Shown here piece by piece: positions 1 to 13,500 of a DNA stretch of 64,000 bases; within the stretch, counting starts at the first letter, position 1; every line of letters starts with the position of its first letter. Position numbers and translations under genes: made by a program. Under the pieces are notes generated by a model. It worked only from the letters and a program-made list of their open reading frames with translations. It was not told the origin of the DNA and did no database searches. Source of the DNA: Icerya purchasi (taxonomy: Eukaryota > Arthropoda > Insecta > Hemiptera > Monophlebidae); the NCBI GenBank assembly GCA_039619475.1, contig CM077115.1, positions 222,937,291 to 223,001,290 of the forward strand, given 5' to 3'.

Positions 1-105
1 TACTAAGGTAAGTCCCATATATCCTTGATAAGGTATCATGGATTATGGAACTAGGCTTTCCATAATGGGGGGGGGGGGCACTTCCTTTCTCTCGGATTTT
101 AATAA
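1..105 (-). repeat. SINE family 2 fragment at the window edge
   Basis: Reading the minus strand, CCGAGAGAAAGGAAGTG, a 12-base C-run (G at 67-78 on the plus strand), GGAAAGCCTAG and TCAAGGATATATGGGACTTA parallel the words of the 59690-59945 copy. It is partial and partly rearranged, and is cut by the window start. Confidence 0.45.
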
Positions 106-242
106 CTAAAGGAATAAAATTGAATATTGTCACGTAACTTCAATATCATTAAATAGATACATAAGTAAAGAATACTTTTACTTACGCAACAAAAATGTAA
201 TGATAGTTATTTAAAAATTTATATTAAATAATTGTAGATATA

Positions 243-1956
243 CAGTGTGCAAAATAAATATTCGGACTAGCAAAAACGAAATCAAAAACGCATCGCAAGA
301 GAGGTTAAAAAAGGTTTTTTGAATGTTTTTTTTTTATGGTCACATAAAACATACTGCAATGAACACATTGTGTGAGAAAACAAAAAAAAAAAACTTCAAA
401 AACCGAGAAAAACAACAAAAAAATGCATCTGTCAAAGCAAACATAATATTCGGATGCGCAAAATTAATATTCGGACTTTTCAATAATCTGTAGACAACAC
501 GCCCTTGGGGTTTTTCCCGAGCGTATGCAACGCAAGCGAACGTTGTATTACTCATCAGTAAGCACTACTAATCATCACTTGAAGCATTTTGAGCATTATT
601 GATCGACTCATATGCGTAAATCAAGTTTTAATGCGTTACGTGAAAAAATGATGTTGCGAAAAAGTAAAAATACTTCTTGTGAAGTGCGTCAAATGGTGAT
701 TTTTAATCGGGTAAAAGGAAAATCGGGTAACGAGATATCGCGGTTATTAAATTTACCTCGAAGCACCGTTTATGACATTGTAAACAGGTTTCAGAGGGAG
801 GATCGAATTGAATCGCATAAGCAAAAGGGTCGACCAGAGAAACTTACGGACGTAGAAAAACGATTTATTCGACGAGAGATTGAAAAAAATCCTAAAATGA
901 GCGCCTCAAAACTTGCGACAGCATTGTTGGAAAGAACTGGTAAGGAAGTTACATCTCAAACGATACGTAATACGTTTAGAAGTATGGGGTATAAGTCACG
1001 CACTGCGCGACTGAAACCGCTCCTTAGTACAGTTAACCAACGAAAGCGGTTCAATTTCGCAAGGGAATACCGAATAAAAGATGAGGGGTTTTGGAAAAAT
1101 GTAATTTTCACCGATGAATCGAAATTTAATGTGTTCAGCAGCGACGGGAAAGTTCGGGTTTGGAGAAAGCCTAACACTGCACTTGAACAAAAAAATATCA
1201 AACCGACGGTAAAATATGGAGGCGGTTCAGTTATGGTTTGGGGGTGTTTTTCGGCCAGCGGAGTGGGCAGTTTAGTGTTTATTGATGGGGTCATGAACGC
1301 CGATGCGTATATTGAAATTTTGAGAGATCACCTTCATAGCAGTGCAGAAAAATTAGGCATTCGTCAGACCTTCGTTTTTTACCAGGATAATGATCCAAAA
1401 CATAAAGCATACAAAACGAAGGTCTGGTTGCTATATAATTGCCCAAAGGTTTTGGATACTCCCCCTCAATCTCCGGATTGTAACCCAATTGAAAATTTGT
1501 GGGAATACCTCGACTCCAAAGTCCGTCAACACACGATATCGAGCAAGGCAGAGCTTAAAGAAATACTGCAAGAAGAGTGGCACAAGATCCCTGCAACTTA
1601 TCTTGAAAAACTGGTTTCTTCGGTGCCACGCAGATGGCATGCTGTCTATAAAGCTAAAGGGATGCACACCAAATATTAAACACGAAAATTTCATGTTTTC
1701 AGCGCTATAAATACGAAATTTATTTCAAGTCCGAATATTAATTTTGCGAGTTCGAATATTATGTTTTGCTTCGACAGATGCATTTTTTCGTTATTTTTCT
1801 CATTTTTATGAATTTTTTTTTTTTCACACAATGTGTTCATTGCAGTATGTTTTATGTTACTATAAAAAAAATTGAAAAAAAAAAATTTTTTTAACCTCTC
1901 TTACGATGCGTTTTTATTTTTGTTTTTGCTAGTCCGAATATTTATTTTGCTCACTG
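243..1956 (+). mobile_element. Tc1-like DNA transposon, apparently complete
   Basis: The element is bounded by TA dinucleotides (241-242 and 1957-1958) and begins and ends with CAGTG/CACTG. Long terminal inverted repeats of about 240 bp (243-482 and about 1724-1956) match with few differences. Each carries the motif AATATTCGGA at both its outer and inner end, an IR/DR-type arrangement. The inner part encodes an uninterrupted 355-residue transposase. Near-identity of the two ends and the intact frame suggest a fairly recent insertion. Confidence 0.92.
612..1679 (+). CDS. Tc1-like transposase (DD34E), intact
   Basis: A 355-residue protein encoded inside the 243-1956 element. The N-terminal third has the paired-type double helix-turn-helix (NEISRLLNLPRSTVYDIVN, then KMSASKLATALLERTGKEV) separated by a GRP-like hinge (KGRPEKL). 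The catalytic domain shows FTDESKF (first Asp), YQDNDPKHKA (second Asp) and QSPDCNPIENLW (Glu). I count 34 residues between the second Asp and the Glu, the Tc1 DD34E spacing. It would bind the terminal repeats and cut and paste the element into TA. The length is typical, with no stop or frameshift. ATG at 612 is the first in frame; a later Met (residues 13-14) is also possible. Confidence 0.93.
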   Translation: MRKSSFNALREKMMLRKSKNTSCEVRQMVIFNRVKGKSGNEISRLLNLPRSTVYDIVNRFQREDRIESHKQKGRPEKLTDVEKRFIRREIEKNPKMSASKLATALLERTGKEVTSQTIRNTFRSMGYKSRTARLKPLLSTVNQRKRFNFAREYRIKDEGFWKNVIFTDESKFNVFSSDGKVRVWRKPNTALEQKNIKPTVKYGGGSVMVWGCFSASGVGSLVFIDGVMNADAYIEILRDHLHSSAEKLGIRQTFVFYQDNDPKHKAYKTKVWLLYNCPKVLDTPPQSPDCNPIENLWEYLDSKVRQHTISSKAELKEILQEEWHKIPATYLEKLVSSVPRRWHAVYKAKGMHTKY

Positions 1957-4293
1957 TATATCGTGTTCATGTACTCATCTGTTATGAACAGTATTTTCTT
2001 CGAACTTTGATTCTTTTTTTACATTTTTGCTCAGCTCTCGTTAACATGGTGTAAAAAAATACGGCAAATGTGTGTGGATTTTGAGATTACAAATAATTTT
2101 TGGCATTAAAAGATTTTTCTTAAAACGCTTTAATGGTTGTCTTAATTTTTGCGACATAATGTCACATACGAAATAAACACATTTGCGTAACAGTTTGGGA
2201 ACAATATTCTTTATTTAAGAAGTTACGGCGAGTATTTACATTTGTCTTGAAGACCATACTGTGCGTTTGATGGTGCGAAACCCGACTTGTGGTAACGAAT
2301 AACTCAAGTGCATCGTCGTGGTAGTATCTTTATATATATATATATATATAATTGTAGGACACGTGTGTTTGTCATTGAACTCCTCCTAAACGGCTTAACC
2401 GATTTCGATGAAATTTTTTGTGGGTGTTTGAGAGGGCCCATGTATGGTTTAGATTCACAACTGGACCAGGTAGGCCCCTCCTAATCCACCCAATTTCACC
2501 TGTTACTTCTGGGGCAAAATTGCGAGAGATAGAGAATATTGACAGAATGCGTGAGAGAGAGACAGAGTAACATGTCCGTATCCCTGAGCCATGCAGTGAC
2601 ATCACAGGCGACAACAACAATAACAATAATGATCGTTACGCTCTTCGTTCGTATTCTAGCAACTCCCTTCTGCCGTGCTACACCTCCGGAATACCGTATG
2701 CTATCCCTGGCATCCTCTAAGGCAGGTCATCAGCGCCTCGAACGCCAAATTTCTCCGTTTAGATTTTTGACCCCCTATCACAGCCGTTCGATCGCGTTTT
2801 GGCGTCTTCCCGTTGGCTTCATCACAGCGATTACAGCGTCATAAAGTTTTTTCGCGTGATGATCCGAATACCGAAATTATCTAAGTTTTTTTTTTTTTAG
2901 TCAAAATTGTTCAGTTTTCCGAATTTTTCCTTCTATTGATCATATCAAGAAATTAAGAGTAAATATTGTTTTGCTTTGTATAATATATTTTAAACTAAGC
3001 CCGAATTTTTAAAAATGCTCCCTATTATAATTCTCGAAATATATCATCATACTCCGAGCTTTTTAAAATTTTAATTAAAATACAGCGAGCACGCAAATTG
3101 TTTAAAAAACTTATTCGGTAAAAAACACGTCTTCAAATTTAACACAAATTTTACAATTGCCTTGACGTAATTTTACTTTAGTTATGATTTTAAAAATGCA
3201 TTTAAATACATCCACGAAATTTTAAATAAAATACGGGAAACATGCAAAGTGTTTAAAAACTTCTTCGTATGTTACAAACATGATTTACCAAATATGTTTT
3301 ACAATTTCTTTGACATAATTTTCACTTTAGTTACGATTCTTTAAAGTGTATTTACATACGTTCTCGAATTTTAAGTAAAATACAGCGGCCACGCAAAATG
3401 TTTAAAAACTTATTTAGAAACATAGTTGCATACAAACATTTTCATAGGGTAACCTGCAGGTTTACCAGCTCCGGATAAAACGGTGCACCTATACAATGGA
3501 CAGTACGTAATGGGGGAAAGCGCAAGATGACAATCGACAACTTTTAGTGAGTAATTAATAAAATAGAAAAAGCATATTCCGCGATTTTTTAATATACGTA
3601 TACATATTTGAAAGATTAACTTCGAGGACGAAACGCAATATAAATAAACGTTTATGCATCTTATTCAAAAATAAACAGATATCCATTTTTTTTCCTTCTG
3701 CATATGTGCTTATTAAAGGTGACGATTGTATGTATTTTTATCTTAAAAATGAATTAACACAAAAATTATCGATCTCATTTATCGGTTGATTCATTTCACA
3801 ATTAACAATGCTAGAAAGTGCGCGTGTACCAGCAAATATTTAATGTTTAATGGTCGCATTATTTTTTTTAAAAAAAATCGAAAAAACGGCTGCTTCAACA
3901 AGATCGTTACAACATAAATTTTTTGAATACGTACATCTACTATAAAAGGAATTAACCCGCATATATGTACGAATCAGCTTCGTAACACTATCTGCTAAAA
4001 AATTTAAATTTGAGACATGCTTGCCTACAAATTCATAAGTGGATGTAAGTATGTGTGCGCCTTTCCTACGAACTGAACATTGTTTATTTTTTGGTAATTT
4101 TGATAAAGTCAAATGTACAATGTTCTAATCTCTGCACAGCAGTTGATTAATCATCTGTTCTAGTCGTCTAAATAACCTTTAAAGATTGCATAAGCTAAAA
4201 TTTTTTGATTAAGATGAACGGTTTTTATACTTAATAATAAAAAAATTGTCTTGCAACTCAGATGCGCGCGGATACATGTTTAATAATACTTAC
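1957..4293. other. PPP4R1 downstream intron or flank
   Basis: No gene was recognised. It holds a (TA)n tract at about 2331-2350, a GC-richer stretch at 2360-2840 with the repeat-like words cctcctaaacggcttaaccg and atttcgatgaaatttttt, and the 150-bp tandem repeat at 3020-3445. The missing last PPP4R1 exon should lie here or beyond the window start; I could not find it. Confidence 0.5.
3020..3445. repeat. diverged tandem repeat, period about 150 bp
   Basis: The word aaaatac followed by agcg-like sequence and acgcaaa/atgcaaa recurs at 3077, 3228 and 3377. Between them tttgacgtaattttactttag is repeated as tttgacataattttcacttt. The last unit is partial, giving about 2.5 diverged copies. The period near 150 bp resembles a satellite monomer. 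There is no coding capacity. Confidence 0.65.
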
Positions 4294-4564
4294 GATGAGA
4301 AATAATATCGCTAGTTAATGTTCGAGCTAGAGCAATTCTTATATTTGGCACAACATCCCAACCAAGATCGAGTAAATGCGGTAAAATGTCACGAGCAAAC
4401 TTATCTGCCGGCAAAGCAGACTGGACAAGTAAGGAAGAGCAAAGGAATATGAAAGTTTGTCTTCTGTTCCACTGCGTGCTATGAGCAAATTGCTCGGCCA
4501 ATTCTGTGATCGTATTTCGTAACAAATTCATGTCTGCGCTGACAATTCTAACTAAAGTAGACAT
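4294..4564 (-). CDS. PPP4R1: PPP4R1 exon M (last one found)
   Basis: The exon follows acceptor ttccttag and encodes MSTLVRIVSADMNLLRN, then RRQTFIFLCSSLL, KFARDILPHLLDLGW and VPNIRIALARTL. It matches vertebrate GRQAFVFVCQTVI, QFAVHLMPHLLTLAND and VPNVRVLLAKTL. It ends in phase 1 at donor gtaagt. The initial Met is internal, not a translation start. A short terminal exon downstream is still needed and was not identified. Confidence 0.88.
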
Positions 4565-7500
4565 CTAAGGAAGAGAAAATAAAATTATCGAAGTGTATTT
4601 TTCATTATTACATATTCTAAAAAAAAAAAAAAAAAAAAAAACAAAAAAACATTATGAACTTAGCAATATTTCTGCGTACTGTAAATGAAAGCATTTTATT
4701 GTCAGTTTTAAAGGAAATATATAAAAAGAAAGGGCATTAATCCTTAAAAAAGCGAGGCAGCAACAAAAGAGATCATGCACTAATGTGAAATTAAAAAATT
4801 TACTTGCACAGATCGATCAATTAAAGTAAAACATAAAATTACTTCGCATCTACAAAAGAAAATTTTAATAAAATCGACTAAATTTCCTGTAATGCAGAGT
4901 ATAACATTTGATTAAACATTCAAAAACGAATTTACAAATAAAAGAACGGAATCAAAATTAATATAAAAGAAGAATAAAAAGGAGAAAAAAATGATCACAT
5001 AAAATGGCAGTAGTTCAAATTTTTTTTCGTTATGAAGAAATTTTTAATTTATATTTTTTTATATAACTGCAGAATCACAAAAACGATTAATAAAAATATA
5101 ACTTTTATGCGGTTCAGAAACTTTTGAAATTTGGTGTTGGAGGAGAATGCAAAAATTTAAGCGGTCTAACAAAATAAAAATTTAAGTCCTCAAGAACGGT
5201 GATGAAGAGTGCTGCTTAATGAAGATTAAAAAAAGGGAAAGGAGATGCAATTGGGCAAAACATGTAATAAGAAATAATAGATATTTGAAAAATCGAAAGA
5301 ATTAGCAAATCTAATGAAAAATAAGGCTTGAACTGATGTTTAAAAGTAGAGCGATTCTGAAGAACGAATTTTTCACATGACTGACCACCAACTGAAAGAT
5401 TGACGAATAAAAGAAGATAATAACAAAATGAAATTTTTTCATATTCTTTATGATGCCATGTACCACAGATTTTCATTAATGTCGTTAAATTTACAATAAC
5501 ATGTAATATGTCTAGCTAACAACATAAGCAGAACAAAGAATACGATATATCTATTCTTCTCTACAAATTTTATTTTTTCATTAGAAAAATCAATTTTTTT
5601 GTTAAATTAAATTTTATACCGCAATTTCGTGATAAGCGATTGGTGTACCAAAATTTTGGCGTAATAACCGATTTTAGCCAATATAGTTATAATTGGACAA
5701 TTTTCACTTTATTTATTTATTATTATTTTTTAAACAAATTAAGCACCCACATATAAATATAGCAATATATTTCAATGTTTTACTTTTTTTTTTTTTGTTT
5801 TGAAGTATTCTTAGTGCTGTTCTATTTACTTTCCAGTCATTTGGTAGTTCATATAGTTTATTGTAATGAAAAGAAAAATACAAAGTGCAACATCCGAAAT
5901 TAAACCGTATTTCTAAATTATAAGTTACTAGCGATTTTACGATTGATTTTAATTTAAAAGATGATATCGTATTTTACGATTTGAACAGAATAAAATTTAA
6001 GCTTTCCTATTACGCTAACTAACTTTTGGTCAATTCAAGATGTTTGTGTTAGCTCTCTTAATGTTGATGTTCGAACTGTTCACTTCTAATTAAGTGAAAC
6101 AACACCATTATGGTAAGCAAAATTAATCCGCCTGTTTTAATACTGTTAGGATGGACCTTCTGGAATTAGAAACTATGCCGCCGAAATAGCTATATTTGAA
6201 GATAACAGCAGAATTTCGAATTTCTATTGGTAGTGTATGAAATCAGCATACGTGCTAGGGTCGTCTATACTACATTTCATCACCGTGAACTGGACATAAT
6301 ATTCCAACGAACTTTGTTAGGGTGTATTACTTCTCGATCTTTTCAGACTATTATTGAGACAATGAACATTGATAGCCGCCAAAGGCTTGGTGGTAATTAA
6401 GGTCATCCCGAGAAACATAACTACTGGTTTATTGAAGGCACGGGCAAATTATTAGTATTTTTTTACACGTTTACCGACAAACCCATATCGATAGACCAGC
6501 AGGTTAGAAATGTACTTGTATTCTTACAAAACATGTTCTCTTGCTGGACACGCAAGTGCCAGTTGATATTCTATTTTTAGAACCATAACTTCTATCGTCT
6601 TAAGGGATTTGCAATGCTAAATCTGATTTTCGCGCGACCCAAAATACTAGCGACCGGGCTCAACATTACTCAATAAAACTTCACATCACAAGATTGCAAA
6701 CTGGCAATCAATTCATTTACTAGTAAATTATGAAATTTAAATGTTTAATAGAAACAATCTTATGAAAATTTTCACGCGGTTGCACTGTTCCCTTCTTTTT
6801 CCTGGCGAGTTACTAACCTGCCCACTGTTGAAACACTGACGATCCAGAATACGCTTGTAACTGCCGCTACACCACGCCCTTAATAGTTGACTGTTCCAAA
6901 TGTTTTCTCGAAGTGACCTTTGTTCCCCGAATAAGCATGCGACTGTTTAAATTTTCTCATCAAAGCTTCCGTGGACTGGTCATTATATAAAACCAAACCT
7001 GGCCTAGACACAAACCACTACAAAATTATTCGGATAAAAAATGATAACTGGTTGCCGCATCGCGTCGGCTTTTATTGATCAGTGAACAACGATAATGAAC
7101 TGAAATAAGTGGTACAGCATCGGTTTTCTTCATTGACCTTATTATTTCATACAGAGGATATGTAAATTAATTTCACGACAAATTAATTTTGATAAGAACG
7201 TTCGATTTTTTTAAAAATTATTTTGAAATAGCCGTTTCCGTCACATATAGTACTTATATAAATTTGAAAAGGAGTAAATTGTTTGCTGAGCAGTTATTGC
7301 AGAAATAATTACTTTCAAAAAAATGAATGACACAAGGAAAGTATATTTATTACGAACTTCACCAATGAATGAGAAAAAAGTAATTCTTCCGTTAATTGTT
7401 CTTCGAATTCATTTTTGCACTATACTCTAGCGCAAAATGGAAGGAAAAGCAATTTAGAAATTACTAATACTTACTAAATTTAACGCTTTCAATCTTACAG

Positions 7501-10500
7501 CGGCTACCTTATCCGTGAGCAGATTAAAAGCGACAGGACATATATACTTGTAACAATCTGATGCAGTGTAATATTCGACTATTTCTGTTAGCTGATCGGA
7601 CCAATTTTCTTTGAATCGCCAATTTAAAGCGTTATCAGTAATTGTAAATTTCATCAAATACGGTAAAAACAAATCACGTCCAAATGGTTTCAAACACTGC
7701 ACGTAAAATAAATTTCTTTTAATAACACAAAGAAAATTGTTAATATCGCGATTATTTTCTCTGTTATAATTTAACACATTGCTAGTTCGCATTTACGACT
7801 TACTGTTTTAGGTTACAATAGTAGGTATTTTCTTAAAAATCCGTTTCGATGCGCTAAATTTGGATTCACTATCACACCCTACATTTAAAATATCAATTGA
7901 TTTTTTTTTTCTTCGTTTCAATACCGTTTAAGAGTATTATAAACATTGTGTGACGTTAATTCACATTGAAACAAATGAAATACAATTTTTGAACTTTTAG
8001 AAGTTTATTTTGATTTACTGCATTTCATTTATACTAATGCAAAATTGAATTCGTCAACTTTAATCCTTACACAAACGCTTTATTCTAAGAAAATTTATAA
8101 AATCTTACAATTCCATCATACCCCTTTTAGATTTTCTATTTAAAAATGTTCCGATCTAATCAATTTTCCGTTTATTATTAATTAAAAATATTACACGTAG
8201 CAAAAATTTTAATTTTATATTTTGATTTTGTTGAATTAATATATCTTGAAGTATAGCTGGAATTTTGATTTCTTCAAACCATTTAAAAATTTTTCGACGA
8301 TCACAGTTTAAAACTAATACAAACTCTTCCGTCTCCATTCACATTACAAAGACCAGTTTTAATTTATAACGAATTAATTTCGATTTAAAATCAGTTTTAA
8401 TTATTTCCATTACATTGATATAACTGTGTTTTTAAAAATCTTAAGAATTTTACTGTTTAAGTGTTCACTAGACAGAGGAGGGGTGCGTGCTGTTTTCAAA
8501 TTATTTCGGATTTTATGATTTTCTACTACATTCCAAAAATATATACATTGATTTTTAAATTTAAAACAGGGTGTTAATTTCAATAATTAATCATAGAAAG
8601 TTGAATTTGGGTATTTGAAATTCTGCGATAAATTCCAAAAATGACGTATGTGTCTATATTAACATATAAAAGTTACAGAGTTTTAAATAAATGTTTACCG
8701 ACTTCAAAAAAAAAAAAGCTTTTATTTGTATTTTTTTTTTTTGGTTGTTTAAGCACAACTTTCGACTATGTATATCGATTTTAATGATTTCGTTTGTTTT
8801 TTTGAAAGTGTATCAGTGGTAGTCCACATGGGTAATCAATAAGTATCGCTGAACATAGATTAGCCATTCAGTAACGTGATAAAAAGAGGTCCCTATTTTT
8901 TTAATATAACAACCGCCGTTGACTTAAAATACTATCAATGTTATTGTTACAGGAAGCGTGGATTGAAAAAAAAAGTGAATTTTAGTACAGATAGGCAAAC
9001 AAATAAAAAAATTATAAAAATTTGTTAAAGAATTTTAAAAAAAAACAGATTATTATATTGCGTTTTTTTTTTTTAAATCGATGTCTTTTCATTGTTAGAA
9101 TATATTTATATATATAAAAAAATAAATAAATAAATAAAAATTATTATTAACCCTAAAACACAACACTGGAGGGTATTTTTGTACCTTAAGGCGATTTCAA
9201 AGTTACAGGTAAAGTAGATATTGCTAAATATCGACCTAGAACCCTGACTACAATTCAGTTTAGAGTCCAAAGAGAGGGGAGAGTCGATGAGAAGTGTCAG
9301 GTTACGTTTTGCTTTCGACCGAGAAAGGCGTGTAGTGAGCGTGGGGTACGACAATACCCCAGAGTGTTGTGTTAACGTCGGTGCTTTGTGCGATTGTGTG
9401 AAAGTTCATCATATTTTTGATTTTAAAGTAAAATCTTGGGTTTCGCAGCAAATGATTGAATTTTACAACTCTACAAAAGGTGGCACTAACGACGTCACGA
9501 ATACACAACAGGCAAGTAAAACGCGAAGATGGCCGGTGCGCGTCTTTTTTAACATGCTGGATCAGGATAGTATAAATGCAGCAATAATTTACCATTTTAA
9601 TGGAGTACACGAAACGATGATACGGCGAAATTTTATTAAGTCGCTGCTGCGAGAGATTTAGTAAATACTGGGTGTAGATGATATCCCGATTGTCAAACAG
9701 CTAGGTATGTTGGTTCGCTGTCAGTTCTGTCCCAGAAAATTCGACAGAAAGACGAGAATTTCGCGCTCAAACTGCAACACTCCTGTTTGTGAGGAACAAG
9801 TGAGATAATTGTGGAATTTAAGGCTAAACAATTTATTTTTTTCATTATTTTTATGAATTATTTTACTAATGATAATTGTAAAAAACTATATTTTTACAGG
9901 AATAAATTTTTTAATAACACTTATATTAACTTTTATCTTTTCTTGAGGATCATCAATTTTTTAACTTTCACCTTTTCAAATAAACATACTTTTTTAAAAG
10001 AAAAAATCAAAATTCTATTTTGTCTGTGTTCTAGATAATCGTTTTAAGTTTTCAAACTTTTTCAGATTTTTAAAATCGGATGGAAGTTCGAAAAGTTTTG
10101 CTCATTTTTTTGAAAAAAGTCTAATTGCCATTTTTTGTGATTTTTTTTTGCTTTGAACTTATTTTTTGCATTTCAATTTATGCTACTCTCTTTGTCTTTA
10201 AAAAACAAAGAAAGTGGCATGTTGCAGAATTCATTTCTCATAATAAATATGTACTTGCGTAAATCAAAGGCGTAGGGTACAAAAATAGTTCAGTGCTGTG
10301 TTCTAGGGTTAACGTTGGTCTACCATAGAAATAAAAATTCTAATAAAGATATCGAATCTGAAACCACCATAGTGTCATTCACAAACTTATCACTGACGGA
10401 AATGTTTAGCAGCATTTTTGGCAAAAGCTTCTTCGTATTATCATCCAAAAATAGTTGTTTATACTAAAAATAGTAAAATATTTTTTTCTGAAAAAAAAAA

Positions 10501-13500
10501 AACAAAAAAACAAACAAAACAAAACCGACTTCAAATTGTACCCTATACATTAAAGAAAAGAAACAGTGCTTCCGTACTTTCTGTACGGAAGTACATTGTG
10601 ACATGGACATGTCTTACGGACGGTACGCAAAGTGTGATACAACTATGTATTTTTTTTAGTAACGACATGAATTTAAACTGTTGGTCATAAATTAATATTT
10701 GTTTACAGAATGACCCGTAGCCGTATGACAAATCTATATGATTACACTAAAAAATAGAGAATAATTATTTGATAAAAGATAATTTAGTGATATACTTAAG
10801 AATATTATGGTTATTCTTCAACATCAACACATTTTTAAGTCGGAAAAAAATTAAAAGAGCAACAATAAGTAGAAACCATTTAACCGGTATATAACTGTAA
10901 TGGAATTGCAATATTTCTGATGCTTTCAATGTTTTAAGCCAACGAGCGATTGTATTGTTGCATTCATTAAACTATAATCATCGTTTCATTTAAATTTAGT
11001 GCCGACTCCAAGAGCGTTAATGGCGATTAAGAATAAACATATTAATTTTACTTTGAATTTTACCAAATTATTTTAATGCATAAAAAAAAAAAAAAAACAA
11101 CATGTTACAGCTTTTACGAAATCTATATACATAACAGTGGCGCGAATCAGCTTTTACCGATTAAAAAAAAAACAGGTATTATTTTTTTGATCATATGAAC
11201 TGATTTTAATGATTATATCAGTGGTCCCGTATAAGAATAGATGAGTATGCACAGAATGAGTAGTCATTAAATAACGATAAAATGAATCTTCTTAAAGAAG
11301 TAGTTTTTATTACTTTTATTAATATAAAAATCGAAACTGATTTAAAATGTTATTAATTTTTTTTTTAGTAAACTAGCTGTTACCCACGGCTTCAACCGTG
11401 TATTAATATCCGTTTAAATCTGCACTTGGAAATTCATACAATTTTTTTTGTTTTATCTGGAATTACATTTATGTAAAGATCCTTCCTCCCGTTGGGAAAC
11501 ATGTTTATCACCGTCCAACAAAAAATGTTTCACGTTTAGCTGAAGATTATCGTTCTTTCTATAACTTGTCTGTCGTGATCTAACAAAAAGTTTCACCTAA
11601 CTAAACACCACACACACAGCCATCATTTTGAAGGGGCTTAGTTATTCACACAGGGCGATCTCCCATAATTACACATTTAAAAGAACGCCTTCTTCACTCA
11701 TATTTTTCAACCTCTCTAGGTCGAGCGTTTTATTAAAATTAATTTATTATTACAATAACAAACCACAGTAGTTAAGTAAAGATTTCAAATTTGAGTATAA
11801 ATAGCATTCCCGGTAGCAAATATGAAAAATTACGTTGCACAATTTTTTATTTCTCCGTAAAAATAATAGAAAACACTTTTTTTTTTTTTTTTAAAGACTC
11901 CACAATGAATACAACGGCTAGGCTAGGAGCGCGACCTGTATGTTTAGATCACGTCGTGGAGGTCTTTCAGTAATGCAAAAAGTGAAGGTAGAGAACGCGA
12001 TGTATTTACATACGCTAGAAATTAATAAAATGCCATCTAGAGTTTACTATTTACCATAGTAATCATTTTATTTAAATTTTTACGTTTAATTTATATTTAC
12101 CATGGTAATTATTTTATTTAAAATTGTATAAAAATTAATTTTTTTTTATTCGTCTTGTATGGATTTCTGTACCGCTGATCGCATCTCAACTACTTAAAAC
12201 ATCATATTTCCTGAAGGAGAAGAGGTAGAAAACGCAGCCGCACCTTAAAACCTTCGTTTGGACAGCATGGATGCACCCTGAAAATTTTAGCATGATCCGT
12301 ACAACGATACAGGAACATGTACAGAGGAGTAAAAATACATACAAACATTCATTTTTATATATGCGCAGATAAAACAGAAAAATTTACACTATGATTGGTA
12401 GCAAGAATTACAAACTCATAGTTTTATAATCATAAAATATACACAGAAATGTATAATCATGTTATTACAATTTTAAAGGTTTTATTCACTAACACCACAA
12501 TTTAAAATTACCAGTATTATTTATCACGGAAACGTAGATAATTATTTGCGCATATATCGTTTACCGTAAGGCTGATTGCGATGAACTTTTATTTATCGTA
12601 AAAAATACTGGTCGGTCGTGATTCACTCTCGGTAAGTTTTTTTTGTCTCTTGAATAGATACAACGATTTGACAGAAATGAGCAATATTTTAGTAAGGAAA
12701 ACTTAATTACCGTAATTATGGTATGGTGGCCACTCAAATACAATTTTTAAATTCCCAGTTTATTCTCGATTTTCGTGGTCCAAATCCTCCCGATTTCCTG
12801 ATTACTAGAATTATACAAAAAGAAGAGTGGAATTTATTTGTTGCTATTGGTAACAGTTGACCGCCGCAGTATATTTTATACGAATAAAACAGAACTTCGT
12901 AATTTATTGTGAGTAAAGTACATTAAAAAATACATTCATTTTTCGCTTCAAATGACTTTGTTTTTTTTATTAAAAATATCGTTTTTGGCTAAATTTTTTT
13001 TCCCGGGTTTACAACAAAATTCCCGATTTATTCCTGGCTGAGTGGCTACCCTGGTAATCTTAAAACTTCTTTAAAAGCTTTTTCTCATGTGACTTTTTTC
13101 ATAATTTAAAAAGATCGAAGTTGGACAAAATAAAACTAAATTTTTTATCCGCTTGAGCACATAGCAAAACGTAAATATGCCTTTTACTACAACCCCCCCA
13201 CTTAAAATCAATAAGAGCTCTACTTCAATTAGTATTACTTATTCTATTGGTATTATCACTTTAAAATATTTACATTAAGAATTGTAATTTTAAAAAAAGA
13301 AAAAAAAAAACTAATTTTAAAAATCATAAACAAATGACAAAATTATTTCAAATTAAAAATATTCTTAAACATAAATATTTATTAAAGCTCAAACCGAATT
13401 TAAATTGAAACAATAAATGAAAACCATTTAATAAGTATAATTATATTACCAGGTAAATATTTCTGATATTCTCAGTACTTAGCTTACAGAGAACAGTAAT

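Noticed and set aside
956..1294. Antisense open frames inside the Tc1-like transposase
   Set aside because: Shadows of the real coding frame; no independent support. The same applies to the antisense frames in the mariner gene.
2539..2844. Plus-strand open frame of 101 codons
   Set aside because: Compositionally biased (CGTTCG, AACAAT repeats), no domain, and part of a repeat-like GC-richer stretch.
3840..4112. Minus-strand open frame of 90 codons just downstream of exon M, with an acceptor in matching phase, as the last PPP4R1 exon
   Set aside because: A tgttcag acceptor would join in frame (ISH|LRRKGAH...), but the sequence shows no similarity to the conserved PPP4R1 C-terminus, which has an xDRDxDVxYF-like helix. 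Treated as chance.
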